Notes: generated by a model from the sequence alone, not told the origin. Positions 1 through 12,382 are shown, numbered from the stretch's first letter. The stretch: DNA of 64,000 bases from Adiantum capillus-veneris (GCA_014529385.2 CM043959.1:246001-310000), one strand, 5' to 3'. Made by a program: numbers and translations.

Positions 1-475
1 GCTTTCCAGAAATTGATCTCACCAACCAGGGTATTTTGGGAATTTTGAAAAAATTGAAGGAAATTTTGGGAATTTATGACGCGTTAGTATTTTTTTTTTT
101 GAATGCGCTCAAGGCCACCACAAAAGCCACCATAGGCTTGTAGCCTAGTGGTTTAGCTTGACCCTTATAATTTCAACCTGATGAGTTCAAATGAAGAAAG
201 TTGAAATTATGAGTAGTCTTATGCAGCCTTTGAAATGGAGAGCGGGTGGAGTATCTTGTGTAGATTCCATATAAAGAATTAAAAGTAGAATTGATCATGT
301 GTGCATAATGGACAATAAGATTTTATATTTAACACAAAAAAACATGTGATTGTAGGCACTTATTCATACCTACTCTCCATAAGTCTCACCCCCCCCCCCC
401 CCCCCCCCAACTTGCAAGTTTTCATAACTCCTCACCTTGTTTTTCTAAGGGCAAATTACCAAAATACCCCTCTAA
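1..475. other. Gene-free left edge
   Basis: No open frame or recognisable element is visible. The stretch is AT-rich and contains one long homopolymer (20 C at 389-408). It ends where the copia LTR begins at 476. Confidence 0.6.
389..408. repeat. Poly-C tract (20 C)
   Basis: An uninterrupted run of C. Such runs are prone to length error in assemblies. Similar G/C runs occur at 2449-2460 and 37977-37990. Confidence 0.95.
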
Positions 476-703
476 TGTTGGAATTAGGGTTGTAGGAAAA
501 CACACACAACTTGGAGAAGATGAAGGAAGCTCAAGGCACACAACACACAATGTTTCACTTAGTGTCCAATGGAAAGATAGATAGCCCTAGAATGATGGGC
601 GTATATATATTGCACGGGGGAAAAAACCTCGTAGTGAGGGAAAAAATGCCCCGACGGTTCTAAGTGTGTTTATACACATCACTACCACATGTATATGGTA
701 ACA
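476..703 (-). repeat. Ty1/copia LTR, 3' LTR of the left minus-strand copy
   Basis: This 228-bp sequence starts TGTTGGAATT and ends ATGGTAACA, so it has the TG...CA termini of an LTR. It is nearly identical, with scattered substitutions, to 19632-19859 and, in reverse complement, to 52856-53082. A purine-rich tract (minus strand) lies directly inside it at 704-716, which marks it as the 3' LTR of an element read on the minus strand. No partner 5' LTR of this particular copy is present in the window. Confidence 0.9.
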
Positions 704-716
704 TATCCCCCCTGGA
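704..716 (-). other. Polypurine tract of the left copia copy
   Basis: Read on the minus strand, the bases abutting the LTR form an A/G-rich stretch with six consecutive G. This is the expected site of plus-strand DNA priming just inside a 3' LTR. Confidence 0.7.
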
Positions 717-1757
717 GTGATGCGGTGAACGAGAGCTAGCACATGAGTAAAGGGAAGTGCCATGCCCTAAGGACATGATCAGTCCACAAAGCGAAGTAAG
801 CCCAAAGCTTTGCGGCAAGCTTCGAACTTCTCACAAGACAATGCATTTGTGAAAAGATCTACAAGGTTGTCTTGTGTTGGCACATAATCCAAGCTGATCT
901 CTCCTATTGAGAGCATCTCCCTGACATAGTGGTAATGCACCTCAATGTGCTTTGAGCGAGCATGAAAAACTGGGTTCCTCACAACTACCAATACGCTCTG
1001 ACTGTTAGTGTAGATAGTGGAAGCCATCCAATTTTTTGAATTTTGTGCTTCATCAAAAGACAGAGGTTCCTTAACATCATGTAAGCTAGACATAATCAAA
1101 GCATAACAATCTGATGTATAAGACGCATGGAGAGAACCTGAGTGAGTACGACTAGACAAAGGTGCATCCAATTTACTATCACGCAAAGTATGCACCAGCC
1201 ATTTAGGTATACCTCTAGCGTGCTCATTCTCAGTCCTTTTATCATCAAGTACATCATGTACATCTGCATCAGTAATAGGCTGATAGTAAAATTTTCAAAA
1301 ACCCCTATAGGTTGTACATTTGCCTCATTGGAATTTACTTTTGTTCTTTCACCACTGTAAAGAGAACAAAGTGTCATAAATGTCATGTGAGCTTACATTA
1401 TTGTCTCTAGTACATGACAACAACGGCCAAACAGAATCTTCTACAAACACAACATCTTGTGAAACCAGAATACGCTTTGTTTGCATGATACAACCTGTAA
1501 TATTTTCTTTCAGCAATATAAGCAACAAAAGTACATTTGACAACCTTATCATCTAATTTTTTGTGTTGTGATTGTGGCACCAAAAGAATATGCCAAACAG
1601 CCAAAAACACGCATGTGCTCAGTAGGAGACTTTCTATCATGCCATGCTTCATATTGAGTAATAGACTGCAAAGCTTTTGTAGGACACCTATTTAGTACAT
1701 AAGCGGCACACATGATGGCCTCAAGCAAAAATGAATGTGGCAAAGCTTGACTTTTGT
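717..1757 (-). pseudogene. Ty1/copia pol remnant (integrase to RNase H, internally deleted)
   Basis: The minus strand encodes the end of a copia integrase at about 1743-1400 (L-N-R-C-P-T-K-A and C-L-A-Y motifs). A broken linker follows, then at 1195-779 a piece that jumps from the start of reverse transcriptase (E-P-L-S-F-D-E-A) straight to RNase H (A-R-S-K-H-I-E-V-H-Y and D-Y-V-P-T-Q-D-N). Most of RT, including its catalytic motif, is therefore deleted. Several frameshifts are present. The fragment ends abruptly near 1757, inside integrase, where similarity to the copy at about 17205-17220 stops. Because integrase is present in both copies, this is a second insertion and not the missing tail of the 15.85-19.86 kb element. 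Confidence 0.85.
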
Positions 1758-3227
1758 AATGGAAATGGTATGAACTTTGAAAATAGCGGAATTAAGAGAA
1801 TTAGGGTGAGCATTTTTGTGAGATTACTTTGAGAACATAGAGGGTGAACTTAATTGGTGGTAGCAACATAAACATAGTACTTAATTAACTTGGCATGAAT
1901 AATACTTTTGGAAGAGAGAGTATTAGAGAGCATGACAATAGTTGAGGACCGGATTTACATGGAGCCGGTCCCCCCTCCAAAAGGCATTTGTATTATAGAT
2001 TCTCCCATCAAGAGAGACTTGGTACAATATAATCTTTGTGTTCCTTGTGACCTAGGTGATGCAATGAAGATGGAAAGCTTCATGCATCACGAGCATAACA
2101 TAAACTTTGCAAGAAGCATTAACTATCCCAAGCCTCAGTCCCAAGGCCTATCCACCTTCAAAGGTGGAGAGAGATAGCGGGGAATGAGGGTAGGGAAGAG
2201 GAAGAAGAATCATTCATAGGAGAAAGAAATAGTTCCTCACTTATCATCACTCTTCTTGCTTAGCATAGCATAATAGCATAGTAATGAATATGAAGCAGAT
2301 GGCAAGCTTAAGCATTGAAGCATGGCTCTTGGTTGGATTTGCATTCCATAGCCAAGAGTGTTGGTGTAGGCTCTCAACTTCTCAACAAGCTTGGAGAAGG
2401 AGATGGAGCTCTTGCACTTTGCACTTCACACAATGAGAGAGAGTGTGTGGGGGGGGGGGGAGAGTATACCCCCTCTAGTGCTTGTTTCACCCCTCTCTCT
2501 TTGTATTATTTAACTATATCATTTTTTATTTTTATGCATCTAAATTCTCATTGGACCCCTTTAAAGCCTATCCAATAGGATTCAAGAACATCATGATGGC
2601 CACATGGGGGGGAGGATCTTGACGTGTCTTTTATGCTTCTTAAGACATCATGTTTGAATTGAACACTTCAAGCACCTTGGTCATTTAAGCATGAAAATCG
2701 TTTATGCCTCTTGAGAGATCATGTTTGAATTGAACACTTCAAGAACCTTACTCATTTAAGCATGAGAAGCACCTCAAGCTTAACCGCATAGCTTAAGATT
2801 GTCGTCTTTTGCTATGTAGAGGTAGCTTGGAAGTAATCGTACTTGTCGAGTTCCTTTAGGATTGTAGGATTGTAGAACTAGATTAGGATTTTGAGAATTA
2901 TTGATAGACGAAACAAGTCTTAAGATCAATTCTCGAAAAACCATAAAAAACAAGAAAATGAGTGTTTGTGGACACTTTCCACAACCCCATTGCATGAGAA
3001 TCTAGGAGTAGGGTAAGTAGGATCCGAGGTGGATTTCATAACATTGCTCTCTCTGAAAGAATCATTGTGAGTTGTTATTTGAAGTTGCAAAATTTCAGGT
3101 CTACGGCTAGAAATAGCACGAAAAGACAAACCACTCAATCCGACTGGAGAGTATGCTTAAAAGTTGTATGAACCAGTGGGTAAACTCAAGGACACTTTGA
3201 GGTAAAAATTTCAAGAGTTTGCAAAAA
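1758..3227. other. Unassigned intergenic sequence
   Basis: Only short open frames are present and none resembles a known protein. It contains a 12-G run (2449-2460) and an imperfect 71-bp duplication (2621-2770). It may be the degenerate outer flank of the Ty3 element that follows, but no terminal dinucleotides or target-site duplication were identified. Confidence 0.5.
2621..2770. repeat. Imperfect tandem duplication, 71-bp period
   Basis: The phrase CATGTTTGAATTGAACACTT occurs at 2649 and again at 2720. It is followed in both copies by a shared 'CATTTAAGCATGA' segment, so two copies are visible. Confidence 0.85.
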
Positions 3228-3942
3228 GTCAAATTATTTACTTTTTCTTGACATTTTAGGCCAAATTAAGTTTCGACTTGATTCCTAAGCTTAAAATAAC
3301 TCATGACAAGACTGTCCATGAAAAAAGTGCAAAAATTGGTTCATTTTAAGCCTAAAATCGTGATTATATACTTTTAGCTCAAATTTGACCAAGGTTTATA
3401 CCAGTGACTCATTGCATGTGTAAAACAACTTTTGTGAAGGCACATTGGATTTGGATCACCAAACTGGCAAAAAACTAAAGTTTGTACTAACTTTCTGAAA
3501 CTTGAGTTTAAATTGGGAAAAAATAGTCCAAACTTGATGAAATTTGATTCATAGGTTTATATTGATGTGATAGACATGTGTATATGCTCACTTGACCAAA
3601 AAGATGCAAAAAGTTGTCAGTAGTAAATAATTAACCAAATTTGGTAAGATTTGGATCATGGGATTGAACATTGTGACCAAATTTGCAAAGTCAGTTTGCG
3701 AAAAGAAAACTGATGACCATTTGACCAAAAATTATCCAAACTTGATGAAACTTGGCTAGAGACCTTAAGTTGAAGTGCTTAACAGATCTATGTCAAGATT
3801 GGGACAAAAACTTGCAAAAAATAGCTGGAGTAAATAATCACGAATAGTTACATCTGCTTCAAAAAGTGACAATCTTGCATATTTGAGCATACCACAAGGT
3901 CAAGCATATCAAGTAGACCACACAAATCAATTTTGGTGAAAT
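3228..3942 (+). repeat. LTR-like left flank of the Ty3/gypsy element
   Basis: This non-coding flank contains degenerate copies of a palindrome with 10-bp arms (GTAAATAATC, centre AC). The copy at 3830-3851 has two mismatches, and partial copies lie near 3228 and 3623. The same palindrome recurs on the far side of the element (14586, 14941 and 15229). Presence on both sides is what an LTR pair would give, but no clean terminal pair could be aligned by eye. It could instead be an untranslated leader. Confidence 0.4.
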
Positions 3943-4266
3943 TTGGATCACAAAAGTAAGATTTATAAGACTAATCACCATGGAGCTCAGGTTTACCTGG
4001 ATCCTAACGAAGAGTACGCTATTCGCATTGATGACCATGGTACTGATTTCGAAGAAGAAATCAAGGCAAACAGACAAGGAAAAATGTACATAGATAGAAA
4101 TGGAGCTCAGTATTTACAAGTCGAATTCCCTGACATGATAGACAAATGGGGGTTAGAAGTAAATACCATAATTCCAAATATGGGGGTTAGACAAATGGGG
4201 GTTAGAAGTAAATACCATAATTCCAAATATGGCCGCAAAAGAAGGACCACCAACTTAAAAATTTGA
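3943..4266 (+). pseudogene. Ty3 gag N-terminal piece, with a 49-bp internal duplication
   Basis: An acidic open stretch of about 107 residues precedes recognisable gag. A segment beginning ACAAATGGGGGTTAG is repeated at 4142 and 4191 (49-bp period), which shifts the frame. There is no recognisable domain, and its assignment to the gag leader rests on position only. Confidence 0.4.
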
Positions 4267-4375
4267 GGGATAGGATCAAGTTGATTTGACGCCTTTGAAA
4301 TGGCTTAGTACGGATAATCCTAGAATCGGAATCTATTGTTAGGAGGATAGAAATGTAAAAGATCCTCTATGGACT

Positions 4376-6761
4376 TTGCATGCCAAATCAGGACAATTAA
4401 CGTCCATGAAGATCATCTATATCTTCAAGATCAAAGATAAGGGATCAATAGATCTACCGACCTACCTGTTTAGGGATTGTTATAACAACAACTTTGTTAT
4501 GATGACTCCTGAGGAGACACAACAAACCAAATATCAACCATATTCAATAAGGGATTGGATATTGGCCCAAGGACCAGAAACTATTTCAAGAGATGAACAC
4601 CGTGAGAGATCTTATGAGAGAAAGGTTAAAAAACCAAAAACCACCTTATCACGAAGAAAACCGGGTGACACTAAGGCCAGTCCAGGGCTACATGAGTCAC
4701 TATTTCCAACAGACTAGTTGGAAGGACTCGGAACATGACCAACTGCCAGGAGATCGGGAGTTGAACCAAATAGACGTGTCAGACCAGCTGATTTTCAAAA
4801 ATGAGTCAGAAAATACAGTGGATCAGGGGATCCGTACGACCACTTAGCAAGCTTTAAGCAAGTGCTAAGAGCAGAACGCATATTCGATTTCCATACTCAA
4901 TTCGAGGGGTTTGGAATGACATTGGAAGGAAAAGCATTGACATGGTTCCAAAACATTCCATCAAGGTCAATCATGGACTTGAACACATTAACTCAAGGAT
5001 TTGTAGCTGCTTGTTCCAAAACGGGGATCAAACACAATATGGTAGCTTAAATCTACAACTTAAAGCAGAAACAAGGTGAATCTGTTAGGGATTGTGCAAC
5101 TTGAATAGAACAATACATTTCCAGATGCCCAGGGCTAGAGATACCTGCAGAAGAATGACTAGTATTATTGTTTCTAGAGGGACAGCTAAACAAAGAACTC
5201 ATGATATACTCTATAGAAGGAATCATACAACCCTAGAAGAGTGTGTGTAAAATGCTATTGACTTAGGGGACAATTGTGATATTTTCAATATAGAAGATGT
5301 CCCTAAGGATAACCAAAGTGAGAAAACAGCATCCACTAAACCAATACAAGTGGGAACGGCTACTACAGTACCACTTCAGCCATAGAATACATGCTCAAAA
5401 CGATGAATGACATGATGAATAACATGCAAAAAGCACCTATAAGAGGACCAGGACAAGGGATACCTCAACAGGGACAACCAACTAGACCGCAGAAATGGTG
5501 TGCAATCAAGGATAAATGGACCAACCATGAGACCAATGAGTGCTACTACCGACCAAAGTATGATGGGAATGTTCAGTACGTGCCCATGAGGCCACAAGGA
5601 CAACCCATGTACAGATACCAGCCTAACATGGCACCAGCTCAAAGACCATCGATGGGTATGGAAAGACCTCAACCTGTGTTGGGTCAACAACCTCCGTATC
5701 CAAGACATAATGTAGTGCTTGTAAAGTATATGCATTCAGAAGGAGTCATAGATGAACAAGCACTAGTGCATGTTACACCCTATACTGAGCCTAGTCCATC
5801 CACAGTAATGGTAGAAGGAGATTGATATAATGCACATCCACCACCAATGGAAGAACCTGTGACTTATGCTCCACCAGAGCTTGCACCAATGTATTTTGTA
5901 GCTAATCAAGGTGTCATACCTCCTATGGTAAGACCCATGATTAAGCCAAGAACAAAAAACGGTCATAATTGTGGTACACATGATCATTGGAAAAATGAAT
6001 GTCCCGAGCCTGACAAAAACCTCAAGCCAGTTGAAGCTTATTGCATACAATGTTGCAAAAAGGGAGGACACTTCCCAGAAGTTTGTTCTAAAAATCCTTT
6101 AAACAAGGGTAAATCAGTAGTGAACGTAGTCCAAGTGATACCTAGTAGCTCATCTGAGAGTGAACCAATTGTCCCAATCAAGGTAATCACCAGAGCCCAT
6201 GCCAAGAAAAAGAAACATAACTACTATGATGATTCGGAGAATACAAAATTGCCTCTCAAAAGACCAAAAGAAGCAGAAGCAAAAGCTATGAGATGAGAAA
6301 ATAAAAACAATGAGCTGAAATTGAGGAGAAAGCAAAACAACTATTTCAGGAAAAGGTGAAAGAAACTGGAAGTGAAATCAAAGAAACAACCGTGAAATCT
6401 GGAGGATCAATTTTGGTTGATAAAATTTTTGAGCCTATTAATGCAGCCTTGGAAGCCTACCAAGCAGGACTTAAGGCAGGCCAAAACATGAAAAACAAAT
6501 GGAAAAAACTATCCTTCTCCATACATGGAAGCAGCTAAGCTTGAAGCTTATCAAAATTTGGTAAGAATCACGCAAGAAATGCTGGAAATACAAAAACCCA
6601 AGCTTGAAAGTATGGCAAAACCTGAAGATCTTGCGGTAAGAGACCATAAAGAAAATTCCAAAGTGGTGGTAGAACCCCACATTGAACCAAAAGAGCCAGA
6701 ACTTATAGTGTCGGACATCGAAGATGCCTTAGACGGAATTCCATTCGTGGAGGAAGACTAG
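4376..6761 (+). pseudogene. Ty3/gypsy gag (several broken frames)
   Basis: Gag would form the particle that packages element RNA. The capsid-like core is visible at about 4880-5260 (F-E-G-F-G-M-T-L-E-G-K-A-L-T-W-F, then K-Q-G-E-S-V-R-D), with in-frame stops at 5048, 5101 and later. A proline/glutamine-rich part follows at 5391-5825. At 5960-6100 there are two Cys/His clusters (C-G-T-H-D-H-W-K-N-E-C and C-I-Q-C-C-K-K-G-G-H-F-P-E-V-C) that look like decayed zinc knuckles; the second has one extra residue before its His. A lysine/glutamate-rich, coiled-coil-like tail ends near 6761. A 22-bp duplication lies at 6766-6810. Confidence 0.75.
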
Positions 6762-7104
6762 CCAGGACACTTATGGGAAAAAGTTAGAGACACTTATGGG
6801 AAAAAGTTAGAGAGATCAATGATGGGAGCCTAACTCTAAGGTCGGCTCCTATAAAGGAAGTATGGTTAGACAATCTACCCCCTGATATGGACATGGATGT
6901 ACAATCCTTGTATGGGGATTGCGGATCTAAAGCTTCAGGAATGCTAGACCATTGACCTTGAAAACATTATCCTCTTACTTGGGAGATAATGAAGATGAAT
7001 CCATAGTGTGTAAAACCACTCAAGTAGAAAGAGCGGAATAGATAGGCTAGAAGTAGACAACATTCATTCAATCATGTCTACACGCATCCAATGCACTCTT
7101 ACTT

Positions 7105-7623
7105 TTGGGAGAACTATTAAAATTCAGACCATATTCATGGAATGATCTCCAGAAAACCCTAGAGAAGGTGGGAATAACGGGGCTCATCGTAAAAAAATTG
7201 GGAAGATTGAAACACGAAATGGATGACAAAGAGATTCAATCTGTTTTAACGAACAAAGTCGGAGAATACTACGAAGGGAAAGAAGGAAACACCACCCTTC
7301 CAATGAAATATAATGAGATTGAAACCATGGCAATACTGGATAGTGGGGCAGGCATAGCCATAGCCACGAAAGCAGTATGGGAATCCTGGGGACAGCCAGC
7401 CATTACTCGAATGAAATTGCAATTAGATGATGGACACATTAAAAGACCATTAGGACTACTTGAAAAAGTGATAGTTAATTCCTGTGGGATTGAATATCAA
7501 CACACTTTTGCCATAGTAGACTTTGGGAAAAAACTCAATTACAAAATCATATTGGGAAGACCTTTCATGCGACAGGTACAGCTCATACAAGATTGGGGAA
7601 ACAATTATCTGTACTTGAAGTAA
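7105..7623 (+). pseudogene. Ty3/gypsy aspartic protease (retropepsin) domain
   Basis: This 172-residue open stretch processes the Gag-Pol polyprotein in intact relatives. The active-site loop reads A-I-L-D-S-G-A-G (about residues 76-83), followed by the typical retropepsin flap region and the closing I-L-G-R-P-F-M-R-Q motif near residue 150. The catalytic Asp is intact here. The frame closes at TAA 7621. Coding resumes downstream in the same general direction but in broken pieces (7624-8520). Confidence 0.8.
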
Positions 7624-8668
7624 GTGGGATCTATAACAAGGGTTAATCTAAAAGATCACACTTATAGAGATGTCATGAAAATGCCCATACAAGAGTTCGA
7701 TTCAGTCTCTTCGGCTGAAACTAAGCTTCCATCTTGGTTGAACAAAGATACTCCTTTTTGGATGTGCGGAGATTCAGAAAACGGGAGTTTCAAACGAGAA
7801 GAATGTATCTTAGAAAGGGATTGATGAATCATGTGTACATGAACCCTTTCCAGAGCATTTGCTTGAGCCATTTGAGTGGACTCAAATTTTAGCGATAATG
7901 GATGTATGTGTGAATATATCTATGCCTACTCAATTTTGCAATGAGGACGACTATGACATAATTCCCATCCAAATGATTTCAACCTTCTACATTGAAGATG
8001 AAGTTGAGGAACCCAAGGACTTGATGAAAGCTCAACAAGTCTTTTCAAACCTCTACTACGATGCAACAGATAAGTTACAAGAACACTCAGCTACTTCAGA
8101 ATATTCAGGGTCAGAAAAAGAACATGTGAGAGCTAAGCTACTCATAAAAAGAGCGCAGGAAAAGTTTTTTGACTTTCCTAATGAGAAATCGAGAAGACAT
8201 AAATGGTATAGACAAAAAAGGAACACCAAAAAAGTAAAAGCTAGACCTATGCCATCAATCTCCAGTAGAACATAGTTTTTTATGCAAATAGATCCACATG
8301 ATTGTGTCAAGGACAAAATCACTGGCAGATATCCTTTAAACAAAAATCTAGAAGTGTCAAAAACATTGAGGAAAACAAAAAAGGATACTCAAGAAAAGCC
8401 AAAAAAACAGGACAAGGAGTCAACCATGACACGAGTTGAGCGGAAAAAAAAGTATCAAGAGTTGAAAAAAAACTCTAAAGGAGATATATACAACCGAAAT
8501 GGAAACCACGGAAGAGGATGGTAAAGATGTAATGAGTGTTCCATCCCATTACTAGAAGTATACTCTCCAAGTTCGAAAAATCATAGTTGAAAAACCTATT
8601 AGAGAACTACGAAAACAGGGCGAATCCTACGAAGGGCCTGAAAACACGAAAAAAATAGCTTTGGCTTA
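7624..8668 (+). pseudogene. Ty3/gypsy linker between protease and RT
   Basis: Broken frames rich in Lys/Glu, with no catalytic motif, join protease to reverse transcriptase. They are interrupted by stops at 7822, 8273 and 8522. They are assigned by position within the polyprotein and probably represent the connection region rather than a separate gene. Confidence 0.5.
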
Positions 8669-10251
8669 ACCAGGAGAAGAGCCTAGGCCTGCCTACATTG
8701 CAAATGACCTAATAGAAGAAGAAGAAGAAGATCTTTTGTTAAGCTTGCTAAAAGAATACTGAGATATCTTTGCTTGGTCTTACAAGGATCTCAAGGGTGT
8801 TCCAAAAATTTGTCAACATACTATACCCATGAGAGGTGATGCAAAACCAAGTAGACAAAGGCCATACACATATAATGAGACATTTGCCAAGAAGATCAAA
8901 CAAGAGATTGAAAAACTAAAGGAAGCCGAATTCATTTATGAAATTGAACACACAGATTGGGTGTTTCCAATTGTGGTAGTACCTAAGAAGAATAGAGAAT
9001 TAGAAGTGTGTGTCAACCTCAAGAAAGTGAATACGCTACCATTAGAGACAACTTTCTTCTCCCAATCACTGAGCATGTTTTAGAACGAGTTGCGGGAAAA
9101 GAAGCATACAGCTTCTTAGATGGCTTTTCAGGATACAATGAACTTTTGGTTGACCCAAAGATCAGCATAAAACTGCTTTTGCGACTGAATGGGGTATTTT
9201 TGCCTATCAAGTTATGCCCTTTGGGTTGACTAATGCTCTTGCCACCTTTCAAAGATTGAAGAGCCATGCTTTTAAAGAATATCTTAGGAAATTCTTGGAA
9301 GTATATATGGATTATCTATGCATACATTCATCAATCCGGGCTAATCATTTTGAAAACCTCAAAAAGGTATTCGAAAAATGTAGACTTTATAAGATTTGCT
9401 TAAATCCTGAAAAGTGCACATTCATGGGTAGACAAGGAAAAATTCTTGGACATATAGTGTCTAAAAATGGCATAGCTACTAATATGGATCAAAATCATGT
9501 CAGTGCTGATTTGTCTAGACCAACAATAGTCAAGGGGGTTCAAGCCTTCATGGGACATTGTGGATATTATGAACGGTTCATTTACATGTACGCTATAATT
9601 GCAAAACCCACGTATAGCTTGATTACACACTTTGAATGGACTGAGGTGTGTGAAGAATCCTTCATGAAGCTTAAGCAAGCTCTCACTTCAGCTCTGATAT
9701 TGAAAGCACCATATTGGAATAAGATATTCCACATACATGTAGATGCTTCCAATTTTGCCATTGGATGTATACTAGCTCAACCAGGAGACGGAAAAATCGA
9801 TTTTCCTATTTCTTATGTTAGCCGACAGTTGAACATGGCGGAAAAGAATTATACCATCATAGAAAAGGAAGGATTAGGCATGATCTATGCCGTAAAAAAG
9901 TATAGACATTACCTATTAGCAAACAAATTTGTGTTCTTTGTGGACCACCAAGCCTTATTGTACTTGGTCAACAAGCCATGCAACACAGGAAGAATAGTGA
10001 GATGGTTCATCATTCTTCTGGAATTTGATTTCATTGTGGTTGTAAAAAAGGGCACTACTCATCAAAGAGAAGATTTGTCTAGGATTGTTTCAAGGAAATC
10101 ACCTAAAGGTGTAGACAATGATCTACCAGATGCATATCTGTTCTCCATGGAAATGATACCTCGATGGTCGAAAAATATGGTATCATTGATGACCATAGCT
10201 CAAGTGGATTTGCAAATACCACTTCCTATTACAATCAGATTAATTGAGTAA
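8669..10251 (+). pseudogene. Ty3/gypsy reverse transcriptase and RNase H
   Basis: The RT begins near 8669 (D-I-F-A-W-S-Y-K-D-L), passes V-V-P-K-K-N (about 8980) and shifts frame near 9030. It continues with P-F-G-L-T-N-A (9217-9240) and the catalytic box V-Y-M-D-Y (about 9301), where the usual second Asp of Y-M-D-D is replaced by Tyr. RNase H follows, with H-V-D-A-S-N-F-A-I-G (about 9735-9765), E-K-E-G-L and a late D-L-S-R. The loss of a metal-binding RT aspartate plus the frameshift means no active enzyme from this copy. In family terms it would make element cDNA from the RNA template. Confidence 0.88.
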
Positions 10252-10257
10252 TCGATT

Positions 10258-10524
10258 ATGTATCAATTACTAGCTGGCAGGCTATGCAAAAGAAACCAAG
10301 ATGGAATATTGCTCTTATGCATTAATCCTGAAGAGAAAACCCAATACTTAAGTCAAGCATATATTACCATAGTAGGACTTCACTTTGCGGAACACCAAAC
10401 TATGCAAAGGATCTTGAGACTTGGAGTTTTTTGGCCAACTATGAGGAGTAACGTTCGCTCTTTTGTAAAGAATTGTCCTCAATGTCAAAAAAAAACACCC
10501 ATACCTCATGTAACATTGTTCTAA
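10258..10524 (+). pseudogene. First H2C2 zinc-finger module before integrase
   Basis: This 88-residue piece contains L-H-F-A-E-H then C-P-Q-C with the spacing of the integrase H2C2 finger, and a V-F-W-P-T-M core between them. A second complete H2C2 module follows at 10741-10870. The frame closes at TAA 10522-10524 and the next frame opens immediately, suggesting one ancestral polyprotein broken by a stop. Confidence 0.75.
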
Positions 10525-11748
10525 ATGTCACCTGTTTCTAAGTGGAGTAACTATCTAGTTACTTACTTACCGAGCCGAACATTTCTTGAGGATATGAGTC
10601 AATGTTGTCAAAGAGCAATTGAAACTGAAGCAAGAGACTATGCTCTTATTGGAAACCAATTGTATCAGAGAGGTAAGGATCAACATTTGCATCTTTGTGC
10701 AAATGAATACAAATATATTCCGATTATAGAACAAGCACATGTTGGATTAGCTAGAGGTCACTTTTCTAGTGAGACCACTGCAAGAGCAATCTTAATGCCA
10801 GGCATATGGTGGCCAACACTTTTTGTAGATGCCAAAGAATATGTCCAAAGATGTGATGCTTGTCAACGAGCAAAAATGCCAACACGAGTAGATAGCATAC
10901 CCTTAAGACCAATGATAGGAGCTAGAGCTTTCGCAAAATGGGGTATAGACTTTGTTGGGCCAATACAGCCACTTGCTTATAGAACCCAAGCTCAATATAT
11001 CATTGTAGCTACAAACTATTTGACTAAGTGGGCCGAAGCTAAAGCAACTCAAAAGAATGATGCCAGAACCATTGCCGCATTCTTATATGAGTATGTATTC
11101 ACAAGATATGGACTGCCAATAGAAATTTTCAGTGATAGGGGAACTCATTTTCTCAATGAGGTAATCGAGTATCTGCTTAATGAATTTATGGTCATCCATA
11201 ATAAATCAGCTCCCTATCACCCATAAGCAAACAGAAAAGTTGAGCATACGAATAAGATTCTTAGCTCGATATTGACTAAAGTGGTTAGTTCAAGAAGGAC
11301 AGACTGGGAAATGAATCTCCATGCAGCTCTATGGACTTATCGAGTTTCATTCAAAACAGCTTTAAATGTTACACCCTTTAACCTTATTTATGGACTTGAT
11401 ACCATACTGCCAATAGAATTTTTATTGCCGACACTAAGTGTAGCTAAGGAACTTGAGTGGACTGGACATGAATTGTCAGAAAGACTTGAAGATTTAGAGA
11501 AGCTAAATGAGCAAAGGCTAACAGGTGTATCTCACATCTATGCACAAAAGCGAAAACAAAAACAGCTTTTTGATTCCCATTTAATTACAAAAATATTCAA
11601 AAAAGAGGACTTAGTTCTAGTCTATTCCCTTAAGCAAAACATTCCCAAGTTTAAGAAAAAGAGAAACGGACCGTTTATCATTGAAGATGTATCTCCAAGT
11701 GGAGTAGTTAAGTTGTCCACCTCAGATGGTGAACCAATGGCTAATTGA
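10525..11748 (+). pseudogene. Ty3/gypsy integrase
   Basis: This domain carries a second H2C2 finger (Q-A-H...G-H-F-S, then C-D-A-C) and the catalytic core. The first Asp is in G-I-D-F-V-G-P, the second in F-S-D-R-G-T-H-F, and the Glu region follows after S-A-P-Y-H-P. At 11224 a TAA interrupts the line where relatives read P-Q-A-N-G-Q; the reading then continues with K-V-E-H-T-N-K. The C-terminal part (T-P-F-N-L-I-Y-G-L, then L-V-Y-S-L-K-Q) is the usual integrase tail. Intact relatives insert element DNA into the chromosome. The copy is interrupted and not expected to work. Confidence 0.88.
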
Positions 11749-11778
11749 ATTAGTGGATGTCATTTAAAGAAGTACAAC

Positions 11779-12382
11779 TTGCCGCTAACCAAGGAATTGC
11801 TAGGAAGAATGCATGTAGCCAAGCAAAGAAAGATAAAACGAAAACAGGTTATTGATGAAGCCCAGGAGGAAGCTTTGCTTCGGGTACTCAAAAGGAAAGC
11901 TGCTCTCAAGAATCAACAAATACCTATTCCCATCAACACACTGGAAATAGATGACCGACAATGGGAATTGCAAAAAGATGCAGTGTCAACAGATGATGAA
12001 TGGTTAGATGGAATGGACCTTCACATCAAAGTACAGCTCAACAACCATAGCACAAATGCATTGGTCGACACAGGATTTAGAGTTATTCCACGTACAAGAA
12101 GGCAACAAGACAGTTTTTGACAGCAGGAATAATGAAAATCAAAGGATGCAACAAGAACCCACCAACATTGGGAGTAGTCAACTTGAATGTGATAGTATAG
12201 GATGTTCATGTCCTCATCAGTTTGTATGTTTACCAGATGAACACATGAATGAGACAATGATTCTTGGAATCTCATTGATGCGGACATACAAGGCAATACC
12301 AGATTGGGATACCAATCAGCTCAAGCTATCACCTAAAGGCGGACAACTCATTCTTCCAATTGCACCAAGCAAGGAGGAATAG
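11779..12382 (+). pseudogene. Second aspartic-protease-like domain, downstream of integrase
   Basis: After integrase a basic linker (11779-11900) leads to L-V-D-T-G (12061-12075), the signature of an aspartic-protease active site. A frameshift near 12075-12120 then moves to the frame that carries M-I-L-G-I-S-L-M-R-T-Y at about 12256-12290, which matches the closing I-L-G-x-x-x-L motif of retropepsins. The element thus appears to have carried two retropepsin folds, one before RT and one after integrase. The role of the second is unknown to me. Confidence 0.6.

Noticed and set aside
2315-2578. Plus-strand open frame of 87 residues
   Set aside because: It runs through a 12-G homopolymer and has no conserved feature.
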